Assembly (NCBI RefSeq): GCF_012911815.1
Contig: NZ_JAATNW010000006.1
Coordinates: 310,001-374,000 of the forward strand
Direction: 5' to 3'
Source of the DNA: Alteromonas ponticola
GTDB taxonomy: Bacteria > Pseudomonadota > Gammaproteobacteria > Enterobacterales > Alteromonadaceae
Length of the DNA: 64,000 nucleotides
Every line of letters begins with the position of its first letter. Positions within the stretch are counted from its first letter, which is position 1. The notes under the pieces were generated by a model. That model did no database searches, was not told the origin of the DNA, and was given only the letters and a program-made list of their open reading frames with translations. Below, in pieces: positions 44,039 to 53,541 of this stretch. A program made the position numbers and the translations under genes.

Positions 44039-45361
44039 ATGCGCATCCCAACTAAATTAGCTTTATTCACTGCTACTTTATTTTCCACCTATATTTCGGC
44101 CGATCAGCCTATTTATCATCCAATTGGCCCTTCACTTACTCAGGGTAAGATCAGTAGTCAATATGACCTAACGTCCGTGATGAACAATCCTGCGGCCTCC
44201 CCATTAGTGTTCGATAAGAACCAGGACGAGAATTGGCGCGTGGGTGCAATTGGTCCATTTGGTTTAGGCTATGAAGTGGGCCAGGTTGATGATCTGGTTG
44301 ATGAGCTTGATGAACTTATCGACATTCTGGATCAGGACAATCTGAATATTGATGATGCACTGGATGCTGTCGACCGTTTTGAGCCTTTTCTAGACAATGC
44401 AGAACTAAATGGCTATGTAAAAACCTCAACAGCTTTTCCTATTCCGCTTTTTCCCTTGGTATATAACCACCCGGATCTGGGCACATTTACTTTCGAAATT
44501 TCATCTCATGGGCAATTGAAGGGCAACGTGCTTGCCGATGATATTGATATTATTGTTCTCGATGGCGGCTATGAACTGAACACCAATGCATCTATGTACG
44601 TGAAAAGTGCGGTGCAACTTAATGCCTCGCTTGGTTACGCCAACGCATTTTGGAAACGCGATTACGGCCAGTTGATCGGCGGCGTCAGCGCAAAATTAAT
44701 TACTATGGAGCTGTCGAAAAGCGTGTTGTCTTTCAGCGCTTTGGATAGCAGCGACGATTTGGCTGATGTAATCGAAGATGAATACGATAAGGGCGCAGAC
44801 AGAACCTCTGAATTTGCATTTGACCTGGGCTTATTATGGGTTGCAGATACCTACTCTTTAGGTATCTCAGTGACAGACGTTAATGAACCCGAATTCAAGT
44901 ATGGCGATCTTACCAGTAATTGTTCGCAAGAAACGAATGTGGCGATTGATAACTGCTTTGCAGCCCAGCAATTTATTGGGGCCGGGCGCATTAAGGGCCA
45001 GGAGGTACATGTTGCGAATCGCCAGGTCACTCTGGAAGGTACGTTGCTGTTCGGCGATGATAATCAAATCGGGTTACACGCTTCTGTTGATCTCAATGAT
45101 AAGAATGACCCCGTAGGCGACCTGTATCAATGGTCAACGCTGGCAATGACCTATAACTTTGACAGTTGGTGGCTGCCCCAGTTCAGAGCTGGATACAGCT
45201 TAAATAGCGCTGGTAGCGAACTTGGCTACTACAATGTTGGCCTTACCCTATTTAATAATCTATATATGGACGTGCGCTGGGCAGATGAACACACGGAAGT
45301 GGATGGCAGTTCTATTCCACGCTCAGCGTTAGTTAATCTTGGCTTTCAAACCCGATTCTAG
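44039..45361 (+). CDS. TraF_2-family outer-membrane beta-barrel protein
   Basis: A 440-residue exported protein starting at ATG 44039 (an in-frame TTG lies 6 bp upstream). A signal peptide (to about ISADQ) is followed by a TraF_2-type barrel: YDLTSVMNNPAASPLVF, VGAIGPFGLGYEVGQ, a helical Asp-rich insertion (LVDELDELIDILDQDN), and a closing strand ALVNLGFQTRF with C-terminal Phe. Database names for this family often say conjugal transfer protein TraF, but nothing else in the window belongs to conjugation. It looks like an FadL- or porin-like membrane protein. It is followed after 15 bp by a large lipoprotein gene, probably an operon. Confidence 0.75.
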   Translation: MRIPTKLALFTATLFSTYISADQPIYHPIGPSLTQGKISSQYDLTSVMNNPAASPLVFDKNQDENWRVGAIGPFGLGYEVGQVDDLVDELDELIDILDQDNLNIDDALDAVDRFEPFLDNAELNGYVKTSTAFPIPLFPLVYNHPDLGTFTFEISSHGQLKGNVLADDIDIIVLDGGYELNTNASMYVKSAVQLNASLGYANAFWKRDYGQLIGGVSAKLITMELSKSVLSFSALDSSDDLADVIEDEYDKGADRTSEFAFDLGLLWVADTYSLGISVTDVNEPEFKYGDLTSNCSQETNVAIDNCFAAQQFIGAGRIKGQEVHVANRQVTLEGTLLFGDDNQIGLHASVDLNDKNDPVGDLYQWSTLAMTYNFDSWWLPQFRAGYSLNSAGSELGYYNVGLTLFNNLYMDVRWADEHTEVDGSSIPRSALVNLGFQTRF

Positions 45362-45376
45362 AGATGGAGTAAACGT

Positions 45377-47203
45377 ATGATATTTAATGACAAACAGTTC
45401 TCCATCGTTGCACTTGCGGTTGTCGCAGGGCTGACCGGATGTGGTGGTTCAGATAGCCAGGATAGTTCTCCTGCGCAGGAGCCTTTTCAATTAGCCGGAC
45501 GAGGCGTTGACGGCTATATTGCTAATGCAATCGTTTGGATAGACGTTAAAGCCAATAACAGAGTGGATAGTTTTGAGCCTTTTGCATTTACTGATGCGCA
45601 GGGATTTTACAGTTACAACCCCAACACCGGCGTCGATTATTGTGCTCAGCAATCACAGTCGCTACAGAAATTTTGCCTGGAATCGGGGGCAGATCTTGAA
45701 ACCGCGCGCATTAAATTGACAGGGGGTGTTGATTTAAACACTGGCGAAAAATATGACGGCACACTAACGCTGGACATTTCAACAGCAGAAGCAACGCGTC
45801 GCCTGGAAGAGTTGAAAGCGCTCGGTGCCAAGCCTGTTGATGACGATGGAACCTGGCAAACGCAGGCTGATGAGATTGCCTCGCTGGTAACGCCGTTAAC
45901 AACGTTTGGTAGTTATCTGTCTGCTGACGTTGAACTGACCTCCGTGTTGACGTCAATGGGTATAGCCATACCCGGTGGTATTGATGACGCTGCGATACTT
46001 AAACACGACTATATCGCCAGGCTTGATCGTGCTGGCAGTTATAATGCGGGATTGTTTCGCACTGCTGTTGAGCTACAAAAACTGGTCGACAGTATTTCAA
46101 CCTATATAAACGTAGCGGCAGAGCCACTGGGACTTGGTGAGGATGGTTTGCCAGAAAGCAGTGCTGATGCGGTGTGGCAGGGTGTGATTTCCTGGGTAGA
46201 GCAGAATCCTGGTATCAGTTTAGCTGAGGGGGTGGATAACATTGTACCGCAGGCCGTGGACAACTTCGTTGCCCAGGTTACTTCTGCAGGAGCGCCTGAA
46301 TCATCGAGCGCACTAGCTAAAGTGAAGGGCGAAACGCTAGGGTCACAAATGAAAACCAGCGGAGCGACCACCATCGCGGTAAACAATGCATTTTTTGATG
46401 CAGCGTTAGCCAAACACGAATTAGTTGCAGCGGCCAAAGGCGCAGAAATTTTCTATGCGACGGTAAAACAACAGAGCAAGGGTGATGCTCGTCTTACATC
46501 AGTACGTAAGGTCGCTGATTATCTGATTAATGATCGCAGCTTGCTGGACGAGCTCAGTCGCAGACAAGCTAGTATTGATAATGGAACGTCTTTCACTACG
46601 TTAGATCTACTCACTATCAGTAAAAATTTACTTAAGTTGGCTGACGAAAATGACGCGATCGCCGCAGACGTCAATACGGTGATTGAAAATGCAGAGCTTG
46701 CCAATTTGACCAGCACGTCGGATGTGCCATTCTGGCCCGAAAAGCGTCTCGATTTTTCAGGTACTGTGGACGACGGTGATAATGCTGAATTAAAAATCTT
46801 CTTCCTTGATGATGATGGCAGCGGCGAAAACGGTGATCTTGTCATATGCTTGAGCTACCGCAGCGACGATCCTCAGGATGATATTGTGGGCCAGCGTCTG
46901 GACGGGAGCTGGTCATTGCTGGATGTAAATAATCCAAACAGCTTATCGCTGCTGGCAGAAGGCTATTCACTGCAAGTGAAAATTATGGGAGAAGTGCTGG
47001 GCGCAGACATTGATGAGGAAGTTGGCTCACCTCCACAACCGGATGCACTTTACGGAAAATACCGCTTTGATTTGGAAGAAGACAGCGAAATCTGGTACTC
47101 AGATGAAATATCTGAAAACCGTAATTACGGACTTCGCATGATTGACACTGTCCCCGCTGATGACCAGGCTTGCCGTGACATCCTTACGCTGGATGATAAT
47201 TAA
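45377..47203 (+). CDS. Large lipoprotein of unknown function
   Basis: A 608-residue lipoprotein (LTGCGG, lipidated Cys at about residue 22) with a Ser/Asp-rich linker. A carboxypeptidase-regulatory-like or Big-type module comes next (about 38-80; GRGVDGYIANAIVWIDVKANNRVDSFEPFAFTD read in parts), then a mostly helical region and an acidic C-terminal segment (DDDGSGENGDLVICLSYR). I do not recognise a function. It follows the TraF_2 barrel after 15 bp and ends before a strong terminator, so the two likely work together at the outer membrane. Confidence 0.75.
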   Translation: MIFNDKQFSIVALAVVAGLTGCGGSDSQDSSPAQEPFQLAGRGVDGYIANAIVWIDVKANNRVDSFEPFAFTDAQGFYSYNPNTGVDYCAQQSQSLQKFCLESGADLETARIKLTGGVDLNTGEKYDGTLTLDISTAEATRRLEELKALGAKPVDDDGTWQTQADEIASLVTPLTTFGSYLSADVELTSVLTSMGIAIPGGIDDAAILKHDYIARLDRAGSYNAGLFRTAVELQKLVDSISTYINVAAEPLGLGEDGLPESSADAVWQGVISWVEQNPGISLAEGVDNIVPQAVDNFVAQVTSAGAPESSSALAKVKGETLGSQMKTSGATTIAVNNAFFDAALAKHELVAAAKGAEIFYATVKQQSKGDARLTSVRKVADYLINDRSLLDELSRRQASIDNGTSFTTLDLLTISKNLLKLADENDAIAADVNTVIENAELANLTSTSDVPFWPEKRLDFSGTVDDGDNAELKIFFLDDDGSGENGDLVICLSYRSDDPQDDIVGQRLDGSWSLLDVNNPNSLSLLAEGYSLQVKIMGEVLGADIDEEVGSPPQPDALYGKYRFDLEEDSEIWYSDEISENRNYGLRMIDTVPADDQACRDILTLDDN

Positions 47204-47234
47204 AACGAGTGAAATTGCATAGCACACGCTATAA

Positions 47235-47265
47235 AAAAAGGTCCGACAAAGTTCGGACCTTTTTA
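47235..47265. terminator. Bidirectional terminator between the lipoprotein and OmpA-like genes
   Basis: AAAAAGGTCCGA and TCGGACCTTTTT pair around CAAAGT, with A and T runs at both ends, between two convergent genes. Confidence 0.92.
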
Positions 47266-47280
47266 TTGATTGTTACTATG

Positions 47281-48489
47281 TTACTTTGTTGCGCGGCGTT
47301 TTACTGTCTCGGTTACCCGGATATAAATGCGGCGGTTTTTCTTATGCGCTTCGGCAGTGTTTGATGTATCTAGCAGTTGTGTTTCACCAAAACCTTTTGA
47401 CTGTAGACGGCTCTCATCAATGTCATAACGAGTGATCAGCATTTCTTTAAATGCATTCGCGCGCTTTTCAGAAAGCATCATATTATAGTCAGCCTCGCCC
47501 GGCGCAGATGCATGGCCTTCAATCGTCACTGAAGTTTTGCCATAGCGTTTAATAAACTTAACAAAATCCTTAATGTCCTGAGAGTCAGGATCCTGAATCA
47601 CTGAACTGTTGTTAGCGAACAAGACGCGTAAGGTATGAGTCACTTCTTTTTCAGTGAAGATGGTACAGCCGTCCGCATCCACTTTATCGTTTGTTGGCGT
47701 ATCAGCACACTGGTCTCTGTCATCCTTAACCCCATCATTGTCTGCATCACCGACTACTTTTAAGGGGCAGCCTGTTTCGTCTACGCGGGTATTGGGCGGT
47801 GTATTGGGGCATTGATCAAACTGATCAGTCACGCCGTCATTGTCAGAGTCCAACTCGCATCCACGCGAGTCAACCGGGGCGCCAGCAGGGGTGCCAGGAC
47901 ATTCATCGAGGTTGTCATTAACCCCATCGTTATCGGCATCGCCCACAACGGGAGCCGACGAACCCGATCCGAAAGTGAAGGCGAATCCTGCTTTAACACG
48001 AAAATCATTGGTGTTGTTGGAGAAATCGTGGAAAAGCCCCGCCTCCGTCACGAATCGCAGGTTATCGCTCATTCTCCAGTGTCGCCCAACACCCACATCA
48101 CCCAGGGTAAAATGATCTTGAAGATGTTGCCGTCTTAGTCCGGCAAACAAAAATGTATCGCCGTTGGCTGGGAAGTAGAGTGCATCGGCGCCAAACATCT
48201 GGCCTGATTCGTCACCCTGGCCGGAAGACTCCCGGTAATCGAGATTCAGGCTGCTGTATTCAAACCGTCCGCCCCATTTGTTATCCATGCGAAATCCATA
48301 TTCAACACCTTTCTCAATACCTCCATCATATACACCAGCGGGAGACGCTTTCTCAGTGTCTGAGTTGTATTTCGCCGCGTAAATGCCAAGCCAGCTGTCA
48401 TAAGCGGGGCCGGGTGAAGTTTCTTGCGCATTAGCGCTAGCCGCTATAAATGCGATACAAAGCGTAGATAATTTTAATTTTGTGTGCAT
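47281..48489 (-). CDS. OmpA-family outer-membrane protein with thrombospondin type 3 repeats
   Basis: A 402-residue protein. It has a signal peptide (to ANAQ), an eight-strand-type barrel (about 25-170), a calcium-binding TSP3 stalk (about 178-275; DADNDGVNDNLDECPGTPAG, DSDNDGVTDQFDQCPNTPPN, DADNDGVKDDRDQCADTPTN) and a C-terminal OmpA peptidoglycan-binding domain (about 285-395; VTIEGHASAPGEADYNMMLS, then RIYIRV). It links the outer membrane to peptidoglycan. Such OprF/OmpA-like proteins are common and usually abundant. Single gene on the minus strand. Confidence 0.92.
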   Translation of the reverse strand: MHTKLKLSTLCIAFIAASANAQETSPGPAYDSWLGIYAAKYNSDTEKASPAGVYDGGIEKGVEYGFRMDNKWGGRFEYSSLNLDYRESSGQGDESGQMFGADALYFPANGDTFLFAGLRRQHLQDHFTLGDVGVGRHWRMSDNLRFVTEAGLFHDFSNNTNDFRVKAGFAFTFGSGSSAPVVGDADNDGVNDNLDECPGTPAGAPVDSRGCELDSDNDGVTDQFDQCPNTPPNTRVDETGCPLKVVGDADNDGVKDDRDQCADTPTNDKVDADGCTIFTEKEVTHTLRVLFANNSSVIQDPDSQDIKDFVKFIKRYGKTSVTIEGHASAPGEADYNMMLSEKRANAFKEMLITRYDIDESRLQSKGFGETQLLDTSNTAEAHKKNRRIYIRVTETVKRRATK

Positions 48490-48587
48490 CTTTGGTTCCT
48501 TTTTTACTTATAAGCTATGCGAAGTAAGCACATACTATGCCATCAGGCTTAGCTTAATATGGGTAAATAGGAAATGAATGGGAGCAC

Positions 48588-49010
48588 TTAATCGTTGCCG
48601 TGGAGCGTAGCCACAATATTTCGGGCTCCACCATGGTCTCTGTGCTCACCCAGAACAATTCCTTGCCACGTACCTAGTTGTAACGAGCCATCGACGACAG
48701 GAATAGATAACGCACAACCCAGAATACTCGACTTGATGTGTGCAGGCATGTCATCACTGCCTTCAAAGGTATGCTCGTAATACGGTTCATTCTCACGTAC
48801 GTTACGCGAGAACCATTGCTCTAGATCTCGCCGTACAGAAGGATCGGCATTCTCATTTATGGTTAAACTAGCGCTGGTGTGCTGCAGAAAAAGATGTAAT
48901 ATCCCTATTTTCGTATCGTGTAGCTGGGGCAGGGCCGCGGTGATTTCATCCGTGATCAGATGAAACCCTCGCGGTTTGGGTGAAATCGATATGGTTTGCG
49001 AATACCACAT
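48588..49010 (-). CDS. yjbQ: YjbQ-family protein (UPF0047)
   Basis: A 140-residue protein with the family pattern [21 protein letters not shown] (read in parts), [32 protein letters not shown]. The conserved His and Asp residues of the active site are present. E. coli YjbQ has weak thiamine-phosphate synthase activity, but the true role is unclear. It starts 2 bp after cheX and is the last gene of a zur-cheX-yjbQ operon. Confidence 0.9.
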   Translation of the reverse strand: MWYSQTISISPKPRGFHLITDEITAALPQLHDTKIGILHLFLQHTSASLTINENADPSVRRDLEQWFSRNVRENEPYYEHTFEGSDDMPAHIKSSILGCALSIPVVDGSLQLGTWQGIVLGEHRDHGGARNIVATLHGND

Positions 49011-49012
49011 GA

Positions 49013-49477
49013 TTATTTATCGAAACAAATTTCCAGATGTGCATGACCTTCGTCACACATAAATGGCAGAATAATTTTGGGCCCGTCAACCTGGTGGCTG
49101 ATGGAGTGTGATTTTCCTGAAACCACTATAGGGGTTGCCATGCCAAACTCGTAACCTTTCTCACCCAGTTCACGTTTGGCACTGCCGCAAATCATGTTAG
49201 TGATTTCGCCTACCATATCGCCCACTTCTGCGTCGATCTTGCCGGGTCTTTCACCGACCATGCGTTCCATGATAGTCAATGCCAGTTGTTCATCAAAGGT
49301 TATTGACATAGAGCCTTTCACTTCTGGGCCAACCATACCAATGAGCCCTGAAACATCGCCCTTGGCAACGTCACTTTGTTTACGTTGCGGTTTTCCTGGT
49401 GTGAGAGTAGTTTGCGCCATCGTTGACATAACGTTCAGTAAGCCTGAAATAAACGGATTAACAAAGTCAGCTTTCAT
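49013..49477 (-). CDS. cheX: CheX-type chemotaxis phosphatase
   Basis: A 154-residue protein of the CheC/CheX/FliY group. The catalytic Glu and Asn are in [19 protein letters not shown] (about residues 82-100), in a single copy as in CheX. CheX dephosphorylates CheY-P or other phosphorylated receivers. The ATG overlaps the zur stop (ATGA), so the two are translationally coupled. An odd partner for a metal regulator; the receiver it acts on is not nearby. Confidence 0.88.
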   Translation of the reverse strand: MKADFVNPFISGLLNVMSTMAQTTLTPGKPQRKQSDVAKGDVSGLIGMVGPEVKGSMSITFDEQLALTIMERMVGERPGKIDAEVGDMVGEITNMICGSAKRELGEKGYEFGMATPIVVSGKSHSISHQVDGPKIILPFMCDEGHAHLEICFDK

Positions 49478-49941
49478 GAACTAGTTTCCTCGCGGCTGTT
49501 TGATTCAGCATGTTGGCAATCTGCACACAAGCCGTGTGCCTCAATAGTTTGTTTCGATACCTTGAAACCACGACTATTCGCCTGGGTTTCCAGAGTTTCC
49601 TGCAATCCTTCGGACTGAATCTCTGCGACATCACCACAACTGTCGCAGATTAAAAATTGAACCGGATGCTGGCATCCAAAATGATGACATGCAACAAATG
49701 CGTTAGTGGACTCGAGGCGATGAATGAAGCCAAAGTCCAGTAGGAAATCCAGAGCGCGATAGACAGTGGCAGGTTTAGCACTGGACTCGGTCTCTTTCAA
49801 GTTGTCCAGCAACTCATACGCCCCCATCGGACCATGCTTTTCCAGCAGGATCTCATAGACCTTTTCGCGTAGAGGAGTGAAGCGCGCACTGCGTTTTTCA
49901 CAGTAAGCTCTTGCTTTAGATAGTATCGTTGCGTGTGTCAT
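49474..49941 (-). CDS. zur: Fur-family regulator, Zur type
   Basis: A 155-residue Fur-family protein. It has a winged helix (RFTPLREKVYEILLEKHGPM, then KPATVYRALDFLLDFGFIHR) and a dimerisation part with the two structural zinc motifs CDSCGD and CADCQH and the sensing-site residues FVACHHFGCQH. The ATVYRALDFL version of the recognition helix and the HHFGCQHPVQFLICDSC region point to Zur, the zinc-uptake repressor, rather than Fur. First gene of the zur-cheX-yjbQ operon. Confidence 0.88.
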   Translation of the reverse strand: MTHATILSKARAYCEKRSARFTPLREKVYEILLEKHGPMGAYELLDNLKETESSAKPATVYRALDFLLDFGFIHRLESTNAFVACHHFGCQHPVQFLICDSCGDVAEIQSEGLQETLETQANSRGFKVSKQTIEAHGLCADCQHAESNSREETSS

Positions 49942-49983
49942 CAGTTTAAAATCGAACCGATCCGTTTGTATCCAAATAAAACT

Positions 49984-50457
49984 TCATGCAGAAGTCAGTG
50001 TATTGTTATTCTTAATTTTACGATGCATATGTTGAATCAGCTTGTCTTCAAGCGCAAAGCGCGCTTCGAGAACATTTCCCAGCTCGGCTAATTCCCTGTC
50101 AAAATTCTTAGCCTGATCATACGAAAGCGCTTCTGCAAAATGATCATTAAAGCGTAACGCGCCATCGGTCGTTTGCGCAATTTCAGGGTAAACCACGCGC
50201 TTTAATTGCAGTCCCGATTCATCGTCGCTCACCAGCATCTCATAAACTTCAAAGTGGCCAGCAGATACGTAATCCATCAGTACGCTGCAGAATTCGCTTA
50301 CATCGTTTGCGGTAGGTAGCAAAGATGCTTCAGTACGCTTTATTCCCGCCAGGTTGCAATATTTGATTAGCAAAGACTGACGTTCCAATAGCCATTTGTC
50401 TATCGTGTCAGAACGCCCACCCCAACTGGATCTTGCTTCTTCTAGCTTATTTAACAT
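49984..50457 (-). CDS. rsd: Regulator of sigma D (Rsd)
   Basis: A 157-residue helical protein. I place the start at ATG 50457 (MLNKLEEARSSW), which aligns with E. coli Rsd (158 residues), after GGCGGGG; the frame extends 99 bp further but that part does not fit. Family motifs: DKWLLERQSLLIKYCNLAGIK, FCSVLMDYVSAGHFEVYEM and LGNVLEARFALEDKLI. Rsd binds free RpoD and helps alternative sigma factors in stationary phase. Position next to nudC and hemE matches E. coli gene order. Confidence 0.93.
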   Translation of the reverse strand: MLNKLEEARSSWGGRSDTIDKWLLERQSLLIKYCNLAGIKRTEASLLPTANDVSEFCSVLMDYVSAGHFEVYEMLVSDDESGLQLKRVVYPEIAQTTDGALRFNDHFAEALSYDQAKNFDRELAELGNVLEARFALEDKLIQHMHRKIKNNNTLTSA

Positions 50458-50699
50458 GCTAACCCCGCCGTTCACGCAATTGCATTCGTTATTCATCTGA
50501 GTATAACACCCAGTATGCAACAGACCAATTAAACTTAAGAATAGATACGGTCTCAAGCCGCGGCTAATACTTCATGTAAACAGTTACTTACGTTTACGCC
50601 TCTCGCTGCTGGCTCAGTCAATGCCACATCATGGCTTGTTATTTACTATTCGATAGTCTGATAATGGCCCGATGTTATCGCATGATCCTGGGGCATTAA

Positions 50700-51527
50700 A
50701 TGTTAAAAAAGCTTTCCTTACCTCCTGCTAAAAAAACGGCGCGATGGCTTATGTTCAGTGGTGGCAGGTTGCTGGTCGACCCGCAAACACAACGTCCCCC
50801 GGTGACTCATTGGAGCGCCCTAAGTGCACTGCATCATCACCATGATGCGATTTTTCAGTTAATGCCGCTGCAGAATGAACAGCATCATGACGATTTGCTG
50901 ATAATCGACCTGGGTAATGAAAGTATTGATGCGTTGCCATTTGAAAGTGCCTCACTACGAAGTGTGTTAATGGCATCGCCGGAAGATTTTGGGATCATTT
51001 CTCGTGCGTGGCAATACACTCACTTTTATCGAACCCATCGATACTGTGGCGCCTGTGGCATGCCAACGGCGAAAGTAGATTGGGAAGTTGCACTTCATTG
51101 CCATCACTGCGGCCACCGCGTTTATCCCCGTGTTTCCCCCTGTGTCATAATGGCAATTTATAAGGATAACCAAATATTATTAGCGCAAGGTGTACGCCAC
51201 AAAGAAAGCGGCATGTTCTCTACTCTGGCAGGCTTTGTTGAAAGTGGCGAAAGTTTAGAGCAGGCGGTACATCGTGAAGTGAAAGAAGAAGTGGGCGTGG
51301 AACTTTCAAGTGTGGAATATTTTGGTTCACAGCCATGGCCGTTCCCTCATTCGCTGATGGTCGGCTATATAGCAGAATATAGCCATGGCGAAATTAAAAT
51401 TGATGAGAAAGAAATAATCCAGGCGCAGTGGTTCAATTTGGATGAATTGCCCACAATCCCTCCTTCATTCTCCATCGCAGGTCAATTGATTGCCGCGGTG
51501 AAAAACAGGCAACAAAAAACCCTGTAA
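50700..51527 (+). CDS. nudC: NAD+ diphosphatase / NAD-decapping Nudix hydrolase
   Basis: A 275-residue protein with an N-terminal domain, a zinc ribbon (CGACGMPT and CHHCGH, about 115-140) and the Nudix box GFVESGESLEQAVHREVKEE, then VGVE. The NudC signature SQPWPFPHSLM follows. The enzyme cleaves NAD+ or NADH to NMN and AMP and removes NAD caps from RNA 5' ends. Divergent from rsd, as in E. coli. Confidence 0.93.
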   Translation: MLKKLSLPPAKKTARWLMFSGGRLLVDPQTQRPPVTHWSALSALHHHHDAIFQLMPLQNEQHHDDLLIIDLGNESIDALPFESASLRSVLMASPEDFGIISRAWQYTHFYRTHRYCGACGMPTAKVDWEVALHCHHCGHRVYPRVSPCVIMAIYKDNQILLAQGVRHKESGMFSTLAGFVESGESLEQAVHREVKEEVGVELSSVEYFGSQPWPFPHSLMVGYIAEYSHGEIKIDEKEIIQAQWFNLDELPTIPPSFSIAGQLIAAVKNRQQKTL

Positions 51528-51540
51528 AAACAGGGTTTCA
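51517..51540 (+). terminator. Hairpin over the nudC stop codon
   Basis: AAACCCTG and CAGGGTTT pair around TAAAAA, which contains the stop. The T run is only three bases, so it is a modest terminator. Confidence 0.6.
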
Positions 51541-51738
51541 AATAGTTCGACCGGTCCCGTCAGCGGGCTTCTTTATATTCGGTACGTATAGTTGTAGCAA
51601 ACACTTACTTTTATTGCAAACAATTGTGCAAATTTTTATCAATTATTTTTCGGCACAAATTTAAGCCGTTGTTTCGTAACGATTTGCAAAAGAAGAAAAT
51701 TTTAAGTTTTATCTTTAATAACAATGCATAAAAGTTGC

Positions 51739-51744
51739 TATAAT
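51739..51744 (+). promoter_or_regulatory. Putative -10 of hemE
   Basis: TATAAT lies 39 bp before the hemE start and is followed by ACGCGG. The -35 region (around TTAATA at 51715) is weak. The rest of the 255-bp gap is AT-rich without other clear signals. Confidence 0.5.
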
Positions 51745-51782
51745 ACGCGGCCAGTAAAATATGTGTATAAACAGAGGTAACT

Positions 51783-52877
51783 ATGGCCGGTGATTCCGCT
51801 AATAAAACAGGCACTGATTTAAAAAACGATCGTTATTTACGTGCGCTAATGAAGCAACCTGTTGATGTTACTCCTGTTTGGATGATGCGTCAGGCGGGTA
51901 GATACCTCCCAGAATACAAACAAACACGCGCTGTTGCTGGCGATTTCATGGCGTTGTGTAAAAACACAGAACTTGCAACTGAAGTAACCCTGCAGCCCTT
52001 ACGTCGTTTTCCACTTGATGCGGCCATTTTATTCTCTGATATTTTAACCATTCCTGATGCGATGGGGTTAGGTCTGTATTTTGAAACGGGTGAAGGGCCT
52101 AAGTTTAAACGACCTGTGCAAAGCCGTGCCGATGTTGAAAAGCTCGGCGTACCGGATCCAGAGCATGAACTCCAGTACGTCATGAATGCAGTGCGCTCGA
52201 TAAGAAAGGCGCTTAATGGTGATGTACCGCTTATCGGTTTTTCCGGTAGTCCGTGGACATTGGCCACTTACATGGTTGAGGGCGGTTCGAGCAAAGCTTT
52301 CACTAAAATTAAAAAGATGGCGTTTGCCGATCCCGCCGCGCTACACACACTGTTAGATAAATTGGCTGATGCAGTAATTTTATATTTAAACGCACAAATT
52401 GCCGCGGGTGCGCAATCTGTTATGGTGTTTGATACGTGGGGTGGCGTACTCTCTCCTCGCGACTACAAGTTGTTTTCCCTGCAGTACATGCACAAAATTG
52501 TCGATGGCTTAACCCGTGAAAATGAAGGTCGCAAAGTACCCGTTACCCTGTTTACCAAAAACGGTGGGATGTGGTTGGAATCGATCGCTGCAACCGGATG
52601 CGATGCGGTGGGCCTGGATTGGACTATCGATATTGCCGATGCCAGAAAAAGAGTAGGTGACAAGGTCGCGTTACAAGGTAATATGGATCCTTCAATGTTA
52701 TACGCGCAACCAGCCAGAATTCAGCAAGAGGTTTCTGATATTCTTGCCGGTTACGGTTATGGTAGCGGACATGTATTTAATTTAGGACATGGGATTCATT
52801 TAGATGTACCGCCGGAAAACGCGGGTGTTTTCGTAGAAGCGGTACATCATCTAAGCAAACCTTACCATCAAAAGTAG
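51783..52877 (+). CDS. hemE: Uroporphyrinogen decarboxylase
   Basis: A 364-residue enzyme of haem synthesis converting uroporphyrinogen III to coproporphyrinogen III in the cytoplasm. Both signatures are present: [15 protein letters not shown] (about residue 36-50) and [16 protein letters not shown] (about 150-165), and [19 protein letters not shown] closes the active site. ATAAACAGAGGTAACT gives a good Shine-Dalgarno before ATG. Next to nudC as in E. coli. Confidence 0.97.
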   Translation: MAGDSANKTGTDLKNDRYLRALMKQPVDVTPVWMMRQAGRYLPEYKQTRAVAGDFMALCKNTELATEVTLQPLRRFPLDAAILFSDILTIPDAMGLGLYFETGEGPKFKRPVQSRADVEKLGVPDPEHELQYVMNAVRSIRKALNGDVPLIGFSGSPWTLATYMVEGGSSKAFTKIKKMAFADPAALHTLLDKLADAVILYLNAQIAAGAQSVMVFDTWGGVLSPRDYKLFSLQYMHKIVDGLTRENEGRKVPVTLFTKNGGMWLESIAATGCDAVGLDWTIDIADARKRVGDKVALQGNMDPSMLYAQPARIQQEVSDILAGYGYGSGHVFNLGHGIHLDVPPENAGVFVEAVHHLSKPYHQK

Positions 52878-52896
52878 AATTTAGCGGGTCAGAAAC

Positions 52897-53541
52897 ATGA
52901 AAGTTTGGATGTTAATTCCTCTGGTTATCTTTATCGCCATTGCCGGGTATCAATTTGGTTATTATCACGCCAAAATTGATATCAGCGATGCGAAAAAAGC
53001 GCTTTTATCAGATAATACCAATAGCGATACAGAGAATGTGTTGGCAGACAACGTTGTTCATAAGGTCGCAGCGGCTGAAATACCTGCCGGCTCACAATCC
53101 TTTCTACAAAACGAAAAAGCGGATGGCAAACAGTTTTTAGACGACGCAGAGCCAACCTCGGTCGATACCAACGCTGGTGACGTGATTGCCAGGCTTGAGC
53201 AGTCAGCACGAGAAACGGCTGCAAGAAAACAAGCTCATGATGAGTTTGTAGATAATTATCAGGATGAAGATTTAGATATTGAAATTGCCACGCACATCAC
53301 CGATTTTTTTGCTTTGCATCCTGAAGGAGATCAGGTTTACTTTCATCATGTAAGGTGTGACACAGCGCAATGCCAGCTGGTGGGTCAGTTTGACGGCAAG
53401 CACCAGGGATTCGAAAAAATGTTAGAAGAAATGAAGAAACAGGATTGGTATACCTTTGGCGGCACCTCAAGCAACGTCAATAGTGATGATGAGCAAACCC
53501 ATTTTATTCTTCACCTGACCGACAGGAAAAAGCAGCCTTAA
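52897..53541 (+). CDS. N-terminally anchored hypothetical protein
   Basis: A 214-residue protein with one N-terminal membrane segment (VWMLIPLVIFIAIAGYQFGYY, about 3-23) and the rest probably periplasmic. The middle part is charged, and the C-terminal half (about 125-210) holds CDTAQC, which could form a disulfide and recalls ECR..CRV-type motifs in other periplasmic proteins of unknown role. I do not recognise a family. It follows hemE after 19 bp and is likely cotranscribed; its stop overlaps that of convergent queG by 4 bp. Confidence 0.75.
   Translation: MKVWMLIPLVIFIAIAGYQFGYYHAKIDISDAKKALLSDNTNSDTENVLADNVVHKVAAAEIPAGSQSFLQNEKADGKQFLDDAEPTSVDTNAGDVIARLEQSARETAARKQAHDEFVDNYQDEDLDIEIATHITDFFALHPEGDQVYFHHVRCDTAQCQLVGQFDGKHQGFEKMLEEMKKQDWYTFGGTSSNVNSDDEQTHFILHLTDRKKQP

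Noticed and set aside
44039-45361. Conjugation locus because of TraF_2 similarity
   Set aside because: No relaxase, coupling protein or type IV secretion gene is nearby, and the family is widespread in chromosomes as an outer-membrane barrel.
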